Origin: an uncultured Bacteroidales bacterium | GTDB lineage: Bacteria > Bacteroidota > Bacteroidia > Bacteroidales > UBA932 | NCBI GenBank assembly: GCA_900321715.1 | Contig: ONXC01000013.1 | Coordinates: 1-64,000, forward strand | Direction of reading: 5' to 3' | DNA: 64,000 nt | In this document: one piece after another, positions 1 to 8,810 of the stretch | Position numbering within the stretch: position 1 is the stretch's first letter | How the letters are laid out: each line of letters starts with the position of its first letter | Position numbers and translations under genes: made by a program | Notes under the pieces: generated by a model | Told to the model about the DNA's origin: nothing | Seen by the model: the letters and a program-made list of their open reading frames with translations, nothing else | The model's database searches: none

Positions 1-151
1 AAGCGAGCTGACGCAGGCCCCAATCCTCCTGGTACACAACCTCACCACCGTTGTCCGTGATGAGCTTGACGTACTTGGCAACCGCTTCCTTCATCTGGGC
101 ATCAGACAAAACGGGAGTTGCAATGAAAACGGTTTCGTACTGGTTAACCAT
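1..151 (-). CDS. rpsF: 30S ribosomal protein S6, N-terminal part (cut by window edge)
   Basis: S6 is a small-subunit ribosomal protein that binds 16S rRNA together with S18. Only the first 50 codons are in the window; the gene runs off the left edge. The N-terminus reads [17 protein letters not shown] and is followed by the typical S6 first helix and strand ending in EDWGLRQLA, where the family has a W/G-rich turn. The start is the ATG whose complement ends at 151. A Bacteroidota promoter lies upstream on the minus strand. S18 and L9 genes would be expected beyond the edge but cannot be seen. Confidence 0.93.
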   Translation of the reverse strand, partial: MVNQYETVFIATPVLSDAQMKEAVAKYVKLITDNGGEVVYQEDWGLRQLA

Positions 152-220
152 TGTTTGTTAATTAATTGTTAATAAATAAGTTATCCTATTTTTGGCCTTT
201 TTCTGGCCCAAAAAGGACTG

Positions 221-283
221 CAAATATACGCATTAAATTCCTGAAAAACAAATTCTTTATTACATAAAATATGACTATATTTG
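221..283. promoter_or_regulatory. Divergent -7 boxes for rpsF (-) and the acyltransferase (+)
   Basis: Minus strand: TATATTTG at 228-221 with TTTG at 252-249, 20 bases apart, fits the Bacteroidota -33/-7 consensus and would start rpsF mRNA near 214. Plus strand: TATATTTG at 276-283 would start transcription near 289-290, only a few bases before the ATG at 293. No clear -33 element is visible for the plus promoter. Confidence 0.7.
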
Positions 284-292
284 TGGATACGT

Positions 293-1213
293 ATGGCTCA
301 AGGAAAGACATTATGGCAGGGATTGGCCGGGGGAATGCTCCGCCTCATGGGGCGTCTGCCCCTTTCCTTCCATCATGCAATGGGCCGTTTCCTTGGATGG
401 GTCATGAGATGCGTCATACGTTACAGGGTAAATGTCGTAAGGGATAACCTCCGTAACAGCTTCCCGGAAAAATCGGCCCAGGAGCTTAAAGCCATTGAAA
501 AGAAGTTCTACGCCCACTTCGGCCGCATTTTCACGGAAGCCCTTTGGTATGGCTCCTGCAAAGGAGACCGCGGCCGTAAGCGCCTCAAGGGCAGCCATAT
601 AGTAGAGATTGCAAACCCGGAGGAATTCAACCGCATCCTCAGGGACAACACCCAGGTTATGATTCTCCAGACCCACGCCGGAAACTGGGAGCTCATAGGC
701 GGCATCCTGAATTACACCTATTCAGAGCCCCTTCTCCTTACCACTCACACCTTTGCAATCACCTACCTTCCCCTTCACAGCCAGTTCTGGGACAGGTTTA
801 TGAGGGAAAACCGTGACGCCCCGGTCCGTGACATGGACTTTGACGGCTACATCCCCACCAATAAGATAGTGCGCCACGTCCAGGAGCATGCCGGAAAGAA
901 ATTCTGCTACTGCTTCATCACGGACCAGTTCCCCTACAGCTACAGCCACAAGCACACCGTGGAATTCATGCACAGGGAGACTCCCACCATGACCGGCGGC
1001 GCCGCCCTTGCCTGCCGCATGGACATGGCCGTGGTGTACCTCAGATTCGCCTACAGGGAAGAAGGCGGGTACCGTATGGAATTCGTTCCCATTACGGAGC
1101 ATGCCGGCAGCATCGCCCCCATGGACATAATGAAACTGTATTATAAACTTCTGGAGGAAGATCTCAGGAATCAGCCCTGGAACTACCTCTGGACACATAA
1201 GAGATGGAAATGA
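293..1213 (+). CDS. Lipid A biosynthesis acyltransferase (LpxL/HtrB family)
   Basis: Membrane-associated acyltransferase expected to add a secondary acyl chain to lipid A at the inner membrane. The N-terminal 45 residues are hydrophobic and basic, followed by the family pattern YR-VV-NL-SFPEK. The catalytic HX4E motif is the HAGNWE segment near residue 128 (counting from the ATG at 293). Length about 306 residues matches the family. An in-frame TTG at 281 would lie inside the -7 box, so I chose the ATG at 293, which leaves almost no 5' leader. The downstream DUF4831 gene overlaps its last 10 bases. The exact acyl-acceptor position cannot be read from sequence. Confidence 0.88.
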   Translation: MAQGKTLWQGLAGGMLRLMGRLPLSFHHAMGRFLGWVMRCVIRYRVNVVRDNLRNSFPEKSAQELKAIEKKFYAHFGRIFTEALWYGSCKGDRGRKRLKGSHIVEIANPEEFNRILRDNTQVMILQTHAGNWELIGGILNYTYSEPLLLTTHTFAITYLPLHSQFWDRFMRENRDAPVRDMDFDGYIPTNKIVRHVQEHAGKKFCYCFITDQFPYSYSHKHTVEFMHRETPTMTGGAALACRMDMAVVYLRFAYREEGGYRMEFVPITEHAGSIAPMDIMKLYYKLLEEDLRNQPWNYLWTHKRWK

Positions 1214-2214
1214 GAAAGCTTTTGACCGCAACGCTCCTTCTGAGCATCTTCACATCGGCCTTTGCCCAGGAAAGCGTATACTATTACCTCCCCTCCACCA
1301 CCATTACCGTGGAAGTGGAGGCAGAGCAGGAGACCTTCTTCGCCGGTCCCTACGCCGCCTTTGCAAAGAAACTCCTGGGAATAGACGTACGCAGGGCCGA
1401 TGAAGTGACATCGCGCGTTCTCAGCGCCACCATCAGCACATCCCTGGAGGCAGACCGTAAATCGGCCACACCCCTGGACGCGGACATCCCGGAACTGATG
1501 ACCCTGAGCACCCAGGGCCTGGTTTCATTCGGGGACAAGACGGAGCTTAGTGCCACATGGCGCTTCCTCCCTCCTATGCGCGGAGATTTTTCCGACAAAG
1601 GCCTCACCGGAGACAGCAAGGTGGTTAAGCGGATAGTCTACAAGACCATTCCCACCGATACCGCATTTGTCCGCGTCCCCGTGGAGGAGAAGTTCATTGA
1701 GACAAAGACCCTTGAAGACAAGGCAAAGGAAGCAGCCGACCAAATCCTGTCGCTCCGCGCCCAGCGCCTGGACATAGCTACCGGCAACACGGACGCCACA
1801 TTCTCCGGCGCTGCCCTTGCCGATGCCCTGAGGGAAATCCGGCAGATGGAGGAGGAATACCTCACCCTTTTCCGCGGCTACAGCCAGGTAAGGACACTCA
1901 CTGCAAGTTTTGACGTAATTCCCCAGGCAGGACTCAAGAACCAGCGTTACCTTGCCTTCCGCACAGACCCTGAACGCGGCCTTGTATCCAACGGACGCGG
2001 TACTCCCTATTATATTGAACTTGAGCCGGAGGCCCTTGTGAAGGAAGATTCCTCTTCACAGCCCAAGAAGGCATCAAAGACAACATACATCAAATATCGC
2101 ATCCCCATGATCTGCCGCCTCACCCTCACGGAAGACGGCCGTCCGCTGGTTGAAACCCGCGTTCCCGTGTATCAGCTTGGCCGCGAGGCATCTTATCCCG
2201 TAAAAACAAATTAA
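1204..2214 (+). CDS. DUF4831 family exported protein
   Basis: Matches the DUF4831 family of Bacteroidota in length (336 residues) and style; the function is unknown. An N-terminal hydrophobic stretch ending in FTSAFA before a Gln looks like a Sec signal peptide, so the protein is probably periplasmic. A second start, ATG at 1210, is equally plausible and would give MRKLL. No catalytic motif was recognised. It overlaps the acyltransferase gene by 10 bases, so the two are probably co-transcribed; a link to envelope biogenesis is inference. Confidence 0.75.
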   Translation: MEMRKLLTATLLLSIFTSAFAQESVYYYLPSTTITVEVEAEQETFFAGPYAAFAKKLLGIDVRRADEVTSRVLSATISTSLEADRKSATPLDADIPELMTLSTQGLVSFGDKTELSATWRFLPPMRGDFSDKGLTGDSKVVKRIVYKTIPTDTAFVRVPVEEKFIETKTLEDKAKEAADQILSLRAQRLDIATGNTDATFSGAALADALREIRQMEEEYLTLFRGYSQVRTLTASFDVIPQAGLKNQRYLAFRTDPERGLVSNGRGTPYYIELEPEALVKEDSSSQPKKASKTTYIKYRIPMICRLTLTEDGRPLVETRVPVYQLGREASYPVKTN

Positions 2215-2226
2215 TAACATTATATT

Positions 2227-3684
2227 ATGAGCATTAAAGAACTGGAGCCAAAGATTGTCTGGAATAACTTCTACAATCTTACCCAAATCCCCCGCCCTTC
2301 AAAGCATGAGGGCAAAGTGATTGAATATCTTTACAACTGGGGCGTAAGCCACGGTTTTGAAACCATCCGTGACAAAGGCGGCAACATAATCATCCGCGTT
2401 CCCGCCACTCCCGGTATGGAAAACCGCAGGGGCGTAATTATCCAGGGCCATATGGACATGGTCCCCCAGAAAACCTCTGATTCCAACCATGATTTCCTCA
2501 AGGACCCCATCAACGCATATATTGACGGAGAATGGGTTACCGCAGACCGCACCACCCTTGGTGCCGATAACGGCATGGGTGTAGCACTTGGCCTTTCCGC
2601 CATTGAGGACAAGTCCGTAAAGCACGGTCCCATCGAAATCCTTGTCACCTATGATGAGGAAACCGGCATGACGGGCGCCAACACCCTTGAGCCCGGCGTC
2701 CTGAAGGGAGATATCCTCATGAATCTTGACTCCGAGCAGGAAGGCGAGCTTTGCGTTGGATGCGCAGGCGGCCTTGATGTATCGGCCAGCTTCAAATACC
2801 TCAAATACAATACGCCCGCGGGTTATAAGGGCCTCAAGGTTACAGTGAAGGGCCTTCAGGGCGGCCATTCCGGAATGGACATCTCCCTTTACAGGGCAAA
2901 CGCCAACAAGGCCGTTGCCAGGATGATCCTTCCCGCCATTGAACTTCTTGGCGTAAAGGTAGTCTCCTTCACCGGAGGGTCCCTGCGCAATGCCATCCCG
3001 TTCGAGGCAGAGGCAGAGCTCGTGGTCCCTCAGGAGAACCTTGCAGCAGTGCGCCAGATGATAGAGAGCGAATTTGGCCGCATCAAGGCCGAATTCAAGG
3101 AGAGCGACCCCACCGCCACCCTTATCGTAGAGGAGTGTGAAGCAGCCCCCAAGCACATCCAGCCTTCCGTGATGCTCCGTGCCGTGAAGGCAATGCTCGC
3201 TTGCCCTTCAGGGGTTATCCGCATGTCCCGCACCATGAAGGGCCTCACGGAAACCTCCATCAACATGGCTATCGTACGCACAGAGAAGGGCAAAATCACC
3301 ATCCACAGCCTCATGCGCAGCTCCGTAAACAGCGCCAAGGCAGCCCTTGCAAACCGCGTGCGCTGCATCTTCGAGCTTGCCGGGGCAGATGATATCCAGT
3401 TTGCCGGCGGCTACAGCGGCTGGACTCCCAAGCTGGACACTCCCATGAACAAGATCATGATGGAGCAGTACAAGAAAGTGACCGGAGAGGATATGGAGAT
3501 CATGGCCACCCACGGCGGTCTTGAGTGCGCCCTCCTTGGAGCCAAGTATCCCAACTGGGAAATGGTCTCCGTAGGTCCCACCATCAAGTATCCCCACAGC
3601 CCGGATGAAAAAGTGAACATCGCCTCCGTAGCCCGCACCTGGGAGTATCTGAAGGCCGTTCTTGAAAATGTACCCGTAAAATAA
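2227..3684 (+). CDS. pepD: Aminoacyl-histidine dipeptidase (M20 family)
   Basis: Cytoplasmic dinuclear-zinc dipeptidase (PepD, peptidase M20C) that cleaves Xaa-His and other unspecific dipeptides. Visible M20 signatures: GHMDMVPQ (zinc ligand His and Asp, near residue 80), GADNGMGVA (bridging Asp, near residue 118), and YDEETGMTGA with the catalytic Glu pair near residue 148. Length 485 is normal for PepD. It lies 12 bases after the DUF4831 gene and 6 bases before a POT-family peptide transporter, which suggests a peptide uptake and hydrolysis pair. Confidence 0.93.
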   Translation: MSIKELEPKIVWNNFYNLTQIPRPSKHEGKVIEYLYNWGVSHGFETIRDKGGNIIIRVPATPGMENRRGVIIQGHMDMVPQKTSDSNHDFLKDPINAYIDGEWVTADRTTLGADNGMGVALGLSAIEDKSVKHGPIEILVTYDEETGMTGANTLEPGVLKGDILMNLDSEQEGELCVGCAGGLDVSASFKYLKYNTPAGYKGLKVTVKGLQGGHSGMDISLYRANANKAVARMILPAIELLGVKVVSFTGGSLRNAIPFEAEAELVVPQENLAAVRQMIESEFGRIKAEFKESDPTATLIVEECEAAPKHIQPSVMLRAVKAMLACPSGVIRMSRTMKGLTETSINMAIVRTEKGKITIHSLMRSSVNSAKAALANRVRCIFELAGADDIQFAGGYSGWTPKLDTPMNKIMMEQYKKVTGEDMEIMATHGGLECALLGAKYPNWEMVSVGPTIKYPHSPDEKVNIASVARTWEYLKAVLENVPVK

Positions 3685-3690
3685 AAGCTT

Positions 3691-5211
3691 ATGTTCAAAG
3701 GACAACCCAAAGGACTTTTCGCCCTTGCTCTTGCCAACACCGGCGAGCGCTTCGGTTACTATACCATGATTGCGGTGTTCGCCCTCTTCCTCAGGGCAAA
3801 CTTCGGCCTCTCTGCCGGTACCGCAGGCACAATCTACTCCTCATTCCTGATGCTGGTGTACTTCTTCCCGCTCATCGGCGGTATCCTGGCCGATAAATTC
3901 GGCTTTGGAAAGATGGTCACAACCGGCATCCTGGTCATGTTTGCAGGCTATCTCCTGCTTTCAGTTCCGCTTGGCGGGGGCACCGTAGCCCTTGTGGCAA
4001 TGCTTGCGGCCCTGCTTCTGATAGGCTTCGGCACGGGTCTATTCAAGGGTAACCTCCAGGTTATGGTCGGTGACCTCTATAATGACCCCCAGTATGCCTC
4101 AAAGCGTGATTCCGGCTTCTCCCTCTTCTACATGGCCATCAATATCGGCGCCCTTTTTGCCCCTACTGCAGCTATCAGGATCAGGGAATGGGCAATGACA
4201 CTTGGCTTTGACGGCAACGCAGCATACCACTTCTCATTTGCAGTGGCCTGCGTATCCCTCATCGTTTCAATTGCCATCTACTACGCCTTCCGCGGCTGGT
4301 TCAAGCACGTAGAAGGCGGTCACGCAAAGGGAGAGAAGGCCCAGGTAGTGGACACCCTCACCCCGGAGCAGACCAAAAAGCGCATGGTGGCCCTCTTCCT
4401 GGTGTTCGCCGTGGTTATCTTCTTCTGGATGAGTTTCCACCAGAACGGCCTCACGCTCACCTACTTTGCCGATGAATTCACGGAGCGTAGCGCTTCCGGT
4501 ATTGCATCCATGCCATTCAACGTATTCAACCTTGTGGCAGTGATCGCAATTGTGTATGCCCTCTTCTCCATCTTTGACAAGGAGGCATCCCAGAAGGGCA
4601 AATGGATCGGCGTCGGTGTTGTGGCTCTTGCCTGCGCATACCTTGTGTGGCAGTATTCACGCCTCAGCGGCAGCATAGAGATCAGCGCCCCTATCTTCCA
4701 GCACTTCAACCCGTTCTATGTAGTTGCCCTCACACCTGTGTCCATGGCCATCTTCGGCGCCCTGGCGGCAAAGGGCAAGGAGCCCAGCGCTCCCCGCAAG
4801 ATCGCATACGGCATGCTGGTGGCGGCCGTGGCCTTCGGCCTTATGGCGTTCGCTTCTATCGGCCTTAATACTCCTGCATATCAGGCAACGGTGCGCGGCG
4901 GCGTGGAAGAGACCCTGGTCTCTCCCTACTGGCTCATCACCGTATACCTTATCCTCACCTTCGGAGAACTTCTCCTGAGCCCCATGGGCATCTCATTCGT
5001 GTCCAAGGTTGCCCCGCCCAAGTACAAGGGTATGATGATGGGTATGTGGTTCGTTGCCACGGCCCTTGGTAACTTCCTTGTCCAGGTTGGCGGCCACCTC
5101 TGGGGTCCCCTGCCCCTGTGGGTTGTCTGGAGCGTATTCCTTGGCGTCTGCGTCATCTCCGCCATCTTCATGTTCGCCATGATGAAAAAGTTAGAGGCTG
5201 CCACTGAATAA
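3691..5211 (+). CDS. POT/PTR2 family proton-coupled di-/tripeptide transporter
   Basis: Inner-membrane major-facilitator peptide importer. The N-terminal helix carries the POT signature ERFGYY (ExxERFxYY type), and FYMAINIGAL near residue 150 matches the second PTR2 signature. Length 506 with many hydrophobic helices fits a 12-14 TM carrier. Its neighbour pepD would hydrolyse imported dipeptides. A GC-rich hairpin follows the gene. Confidence 0.92.
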   Translation: MFKGQPKGLFALALANTGERFGYYTMIAVFALFLRANFGLSAGTAGTIYSSFLMLVYFFPLIGGILADKFGFGKMVTTGILVMFAGYLLLSVPLGGGTVALVAMLAALLLIGFGTGLFKGNLQVMVGDLYNDPQYASKRDSGFSLFYMAINIGALFAPTAAIRIREWAMTLGFDGNAAYHFSFAVACVSLIVSIAIYYAFRGWFKHVEGGHAKGEKAQVVDTLTPEQTKKRMVALFLVFAVVIFFWMSFHQNGLTLTYFADEFTERSASGIASMPFNVFNLVAVIAIVYALFSIFDKEASQKGKWIGVGVVALACAYLVWQYSRLSGSIEISAPIFQHFNPFYVVALTPVSMAIFGALAAKGKEPSAPRKIAYGMLVAAVAFGLMAFASIGLNTPAYQATVRGGVEETLVSPYWLITVYLILTFGELLLSPMGISFVSKVAPPKYKGMMMGMWFVATALGNFLVQVGGHLWGPLPLWVVWSVFLGVCVISAIFMFAMMKKLEAATE

Positions 5212-5219
5212 AAGCACAA

Positions 5220-5294
5220 GCCCTCTCAAGTCCCTCCCCCGAGGGGAGGGGTTTCGGGAGGGGGTAACGTAAAGCAATTCGGCACGAAGTGCCC
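5220..5294. repeat. GC-rich palindromic intergenic element
   Basis: Between the POT gene and the zeta-like kinase sits CCCTCCCC-CGA-GGGGAGGG (5232-5250), followed by further G-runs and then GGCAC-GAA-GTGCC (5281-5293). The first hairpin may terminate the pepD-POT transcript, but no T-run follows. The second hairpin contains the alternative GTG start at 5289. Composition differs from the flanks and resembles a dispersed repeat; I cannot test copy number here. Confidence 0.55.
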
Positions 5295-5297
5295 AGA

Positions 5298-5975
5298 ATG
5301 TACATCATATCAGGCCCAAACGGCTCCGGGAAGACTACGGCTTCTTACAGCATTCTCCCGGAGCTGCTGGACTGCAGTGAATTTGTGAACTCAGATGAAT
5401 TCGCAAAGCACCTCTCGCCTTTTGCGCCGGAGGGTGCCTACATCACTGCAAGCCGCCTGATGCTGAAAAAGGTGCAGTACCTCTTTGACCGCCGTGAGGA
5501 CTTCTGCATAGAGACCACCCTGGCTACGCGCGCCCTTATCAAGATGACCCGCAAGGCCCAGGAACTGGGATACTACGTCACGGTGCTATACCTGTGGCTG
5601 GAAACCCCCGACATGGCGGTCCAAAGGGTATCAAACAGGGTCCAGGCCGGCGGCCACGACGTCCCTGAGGAAACTATCCGCCGCCGCTACCGCATGGGCG
5701 TGTACTACCTTTTCAACGGTTACATGCAAACCTGCGACAAATGGATTCTGGCCGATAATTCCCGCCCTCCCTTTGCAATCATTGCCGAAGGCTCCAAGAA
5801 GGGATTCGCCATAAGGGATATGGAAAAATACCAGAAGGTGAAAGCTGTGATCAGCGACACCTCGGAGCCCCTCCAGCACACGGAGAATCCGGCAGAACTT
5901 ATAATCAAGGAGCTCTCAAAAGCCCCCCTGGCCCATGACGGAGTCCCTTACCAGAGCACGGATGATACAGAGTAA
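5298..5975 (+). CDS. Zeta-toxin-like P-loop kinase / predicted ABC-type ATPase (COG4185-like)
   Basis: Small P-loop protein of about 225 residues. GPNGSGKTT near residue 5 is the Walker A motif; VNSDEFAK and IETTLATR follow as in zeta toxins and the COG4185 group, which phosphorylate small molecules such as UDP-sugars. No epsilon-type antitoxin lies next to it, so it may be a stand-alone housekeeping kinase. Start: ATG at 5298 preferred over GTG at 5289, because the GTG is buried in a hairpin. The 3' end overlaps tldD by 14 bases, so the two are translationally linked. The substrate is unknown. Confidence 0.7.
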   Translation: MYIISGPNGSGKTTASYSILPELLDCSEFVNSDEFAKHLSPFAPEGAYITASRLMLKKVQYLFDRREDFCIETTLATRALIKMTRKAQELGYYVTVLYLWLETPDMAVQRVSNRVQAGGHDVPEETIRRRYRMGVYYLFNGYMQTCDKWILADNSRPPFAIIAEGSKKGFAIRDMEKYQKVKAVISDTSEPLQHTENPAELIIKELSKAPLAHDGVPYQSTDDTE

Positions 5976-7398
5976 GAATTATTACCTGGACATATTCAAG
6001 GTGGATGTCCCGCTTCTTGACGCCGTCGTTGCAGAAGGCCTAGGAAGCGGCGGCAGCTACGCAGACCTATATTTTGAGAACACCAGCTACGGGTCTCTCC
6101 TCCTGAGGGACGGAGCCGTAACATCTGGTGGCTGCCACATAGATTACGGCGTTGGAGTGCGCGTGCTTTCCGGAGAAAAAACCGGCTACGCATACTCTGA
6201 AAGCACCATCAAGGCCGATATCCTTGCCTGCGCCCGCGCCGCCGCCCAGATTGCCGACGGCCCGTGCGAGGTAAACCCCTACGGCACCCGCAATCCAAGC
6301 CGCGGAGAGCCCAATCCTGCCGCCGACCGTTATCCGGTCAAGCAGAATTGGCGTGAGGTGCCCGTTGCGGGCTTCCTCCCCTTCCTGCAGGCCCTGGATG
6401 CCAATGTAGGCTCAAGGGACAATCGCATCCGCAAGGTAATTGTGAATCTGGCATACTCAGTGAGCGACATCCTCATGTACAACAGCGCCAGGGAGCTAAA
6501 ATATGAGACCAGGCCCATGGGGAGTGTATCCGTGAGCGCAATCTTCGAGCAGGACGGGGCCTTGGAGAACAAGTCCACTTCACGCAGTTTCCGCTGCGGC
6601 GCAGAGATGCTCTCCCCCGCCCTGGCAGAAGAAATGGCCTCCGACATCGTGAAAGGCATAAACGACCGCTTTGCCGCCAGGCGCCCGGAAGGCGGCCGTA
6701 TGCCCGTTGTGATGGGCGCCGGCGCTTCCGGCATCCTCCTCCACGAGGCTATGGGCCACGCCTTCGAGGCCGATTTCAACCGCAAGGGTACGTCCATATT
6801 TGCCGACAAAATGGGCTCCAGGATATGCCCTGAAGGCATTAATATCATTGACGACGGAACTCTCCAGGGTAACCGCGGTGCCATCAATTTTGACGACGAA
6901 GGTATACCGGGACAGAAGACCTACATGGTGGAGGACGGCATCCTTACGTCTTATCTCCATGACCGGATATCGGCCGCCCATTACGGGGTAAAGCCCACAG
7001 GTAACGGCCGCCGTGAAAGCTTCCGCTACGCTCCCCTCCCAAGGATGAGGGCAACCTACATGGAAAGCGGCTCTGCAAAGGCGGCGGACCTCATTGCAGA
7101 TGTCTCCAAGGGCATTTTTGTAGACGAGTTCTCCAACGGCCAGGTGCAGATAGGGGAAGGAGATTTCACCTTCTACGTAAAGTCCGGCTACATGATAGAA
7201 AACGGCCGCCTAACAATGCCGGTGAAGGATATCAACATCATTGGAAACGGTCCTGCGGCCCTTGCCGATATCCGCGGCGTGGCCGATGACCTTGTGGTGG
7301 ATCCCGGTGCCTGGACATGCGGCAAAGAGCAGTCCGTGCCCGTGAGCTGCGGCATACCCACCGTTCTCATTGGCAACCTTACCGTAGGCGGCCAATAG
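5962..7398 (+). CDS. tldD: TldD family metalloprotease
   Basis: Catalytic subunit of the TldD-TldE heterodimeric zinc protease, which degrades unfolded peptides and matures some modified peptides. The HExxxH zinc motif is HEAMGH starting at residue 261. C-terminal GNGPAALADI and IPTVLIGNLTVGG also match the family. Start: ATG at 5962, 14 bases inside the preceding gene; a longer start at 5935 is less likely. Partner tldE lies 83 bases downstream. Confidence 0.92.
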   Translation: MIQSKNYYLDIFKVDVPLLDAVVAEGLGSGGSYADLYFENTSYGSLLLRDGAVTSGGCHIDYGVGVRVLSGEKTGYAYSESTIKADILACARAAAQIADGPCEVNPYGTRNPSRGEPNPAADRYPVKQNWREVPVAGFLPFLQALDANVGSRDNRIRKVIVNLAYSVSDILMYNSARELKYETRPMGSVSVSAIFEQDGALENKSTSRSFRCGAEMLSPALAEEMASDIVKGINDRFAARRPEGGRMPVVMGAGASGILLHEAMGHAFEADFNRKGTSIFADKMGSRICPEGINIIDDGTLQGNRGAINFDDEGIPGQKTYMVEDGILTSYLHDRISAAHYGVKPTGNGRRESFRYAPLPRMRATYMESGSAKAADLIADVSKGIFVDEFSNGQVQIGEGDFTFYVKSGYMIENGRLTMPVKDINIIGNGPAALADIRGVADDLVVDPGAWTCGKEQSVPVSCGIPTVLIGNLTVGGQ

Positions 7399-7438
7399 GA
7401 CGTTTTTGCTAAACAATTGATTAACAACATTATACACA

Positions 7439-7470
7439 TTTTACTCCCAACTAAAATGACTGGAGTAAAA
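7439..7470 (+). promoter_or_regulatory. Inverted repeat between tldD and tldE
   Basis: TTTTACTCC (7439-7447) and GGAGTAAAA (7462-7470) form a perfect 9-bp inverted repeat with a 14-base spacer, 11 bases before the tldE ATG. It could be an operator or a hairpin that limits tldE translation. No TAnnTTTG box was found in the gap. Confidence 0.4.
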
Positions 7471-7481
7471 GTTATAAACAA

Positions 7482-8810
7482 ATGGATATCAAGGAGTTAA
7501 ATAAAACGCTGGAATTTGCACTGGAGAAAGGAGCTCAGCAGGTGCGCCTCACCTACAGCAAATCCGTGATGAACCTCACGGGAATCCTGAACGGGGAGGT
7601 GGACAAGACCGCCTACGCCCTGGACCAGAGCCTGCAGCTCCAGCTGTTTGTGGACGGCCGGTTTGGGACCTTTTCCTCCAACCGCCTGGAGAAGGATGAG
7701 ATTGAGAGATTCATACTCAGCGCAATTGATACCGTACGCATGCTGGAGCCGGACCAGTTCCGGAGCCTCCCGGAGCCGGGACGCCTTGTAAAGGACGCCC
7801 TCACGGGAAAGGAACTGGGGCTCTATGACCCTTCCTATGAGGAGCTTACATCGGCCCGGAGAAAGGAGATGGCGCTGGGATCCTCCTTCTGGTCCAGGAA
7901 GGAAGAACTGGAAAACGGTTTTACCGTGATTGCAGAGGAAGGAGAATACTCCGACAGCCTATTTGACAGCATCACCATTGACTCGCAGGGCCTCTATGCC
8001 CGCCATACGGAGACTTCGTTCGAGATTGGCTACGAGGCCACCGTGGAGGACGCACACGGCAACCACTACTCAAATTTCTGGTGGGATGCCGCGCCACTTC
8101 TAAAGGACCTTAAACTGGACACCTGCTCAAAAACCGCAATAGAGCGTGCATCGGCCGCCCTTTTCCCTGTAGAAATTGACAGCTGCCGAACAAACCTTAT
8201 AGTGGACTCCGAGTGCGCCGGAAAACTGGTCACTCCCCTTCTCAATGCCCTTGGAGGCTTTGCCGTGCAACAGAAAAACTCATTCCTTGCCGATAAACTG
8301 GGGAAGAAGATCTTCCCGGAGAGTCTCTCCATCATAGACCTTCCCCGCGTTCACGGAGAAACCGGCTGCCGCCTCTTTGACAGCGAGGGCGTTGCCACAA
8401 GGGATCTCCCTGTAATAGAGAACGGCGTTGTGAAGACCTTCTTCATAAACACTTATATCGGCCATAAGATGGGCGTTGAACCCACAATAGAAGATGCCAC
8501 AAGGGTGAAACTGATGCCCGTTGGAGAGTGCGTCACCCAGGAGGATCTTCTCCGGGAGATTGGAGACGGCATCCTTGTAACCGGCTTCAACGGAGGCAAT
8601 TCCAACGCCGCCACAGGCAATTTCTCCTACGGAATAGAGGGTTTCCTCATCCGCGGCGGGAAGAAGGTTCATCCCGTAAGGGAGATGCTCATAACCGGAG
8701 ATTTCATATCCCTGTGGAACAACCTTGTGGCTACGGCCCGTGATGCCCGTCCCTGCATGTCCAAACTAATCCCTACCCTGGCCTTCAAAGACGTTTCATT
8801 CAGTGCTTAA
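7482..8810 (+). CDS. tldE: TldE/PmbA family protein
   Basis: Non-catalytic partner of TldD in the heterodimeric protease. It shares the TldD/PmbA fold pattern (N-terminal region, then VDSECAGKLVTPLL, GNSNAATGNFSYGIEGFLI) but lacks HExxxH, as expected for TldE. Length 442 is typical. The glycosyltransferase that follows begins inside its last codons. Confidence 0.88.
   Translation: MDIKELNKTLEFALEKGAQQVRLTYSKSVMNLTGILNGEVDKTAYALDQSLQLQLFVDGRFGTFSSNRLEKDEIERFILSAIDTVRMLEPDQFRSLPEPGRLVKDALTGKELGLYDPSYEELTSARRKEMALGSSFWSRKEELENGFTVIAEEGEYSDSLFDSITIDSQGLYARHTETSFEIGYEATVEDAHGNHYSNFWWDAAPLLKDLKLDTCSKTAIERASAALFPVEIDSCRTNLIVDSECAGKLVTPLLNALGGFAVQQKNSFLADKLGKKIFPESLSIIDLPRVHGETGCRLFDSEGVATRDLPVIENGVVKTFFINTYIGHKMGVEPTIEDATRVKLMPVGECVTQEDLLREIGDGILVTGFNGGNSNAATGNFSYGIEGFLIRGGKKVHPVREMLITGDFISLWNNLVATARDARPCMSKLIPTLAFKDVSFSA

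Noticed and set aside
281..292. TTG start for the acyltransferase
   Set aside because: The codon lies inside the -7 box, so it would not be transcribed.
2299..3156. 285-residue minus-strand open frame
   Set aside because: Shadow of pepD; no family pattern.
5298..5975. Zeta-epsilon toxin-antitoxin system
   Set aside because: No antitoxin gene adjoins; the neighbour is tldD, so a toxin role is not supported.
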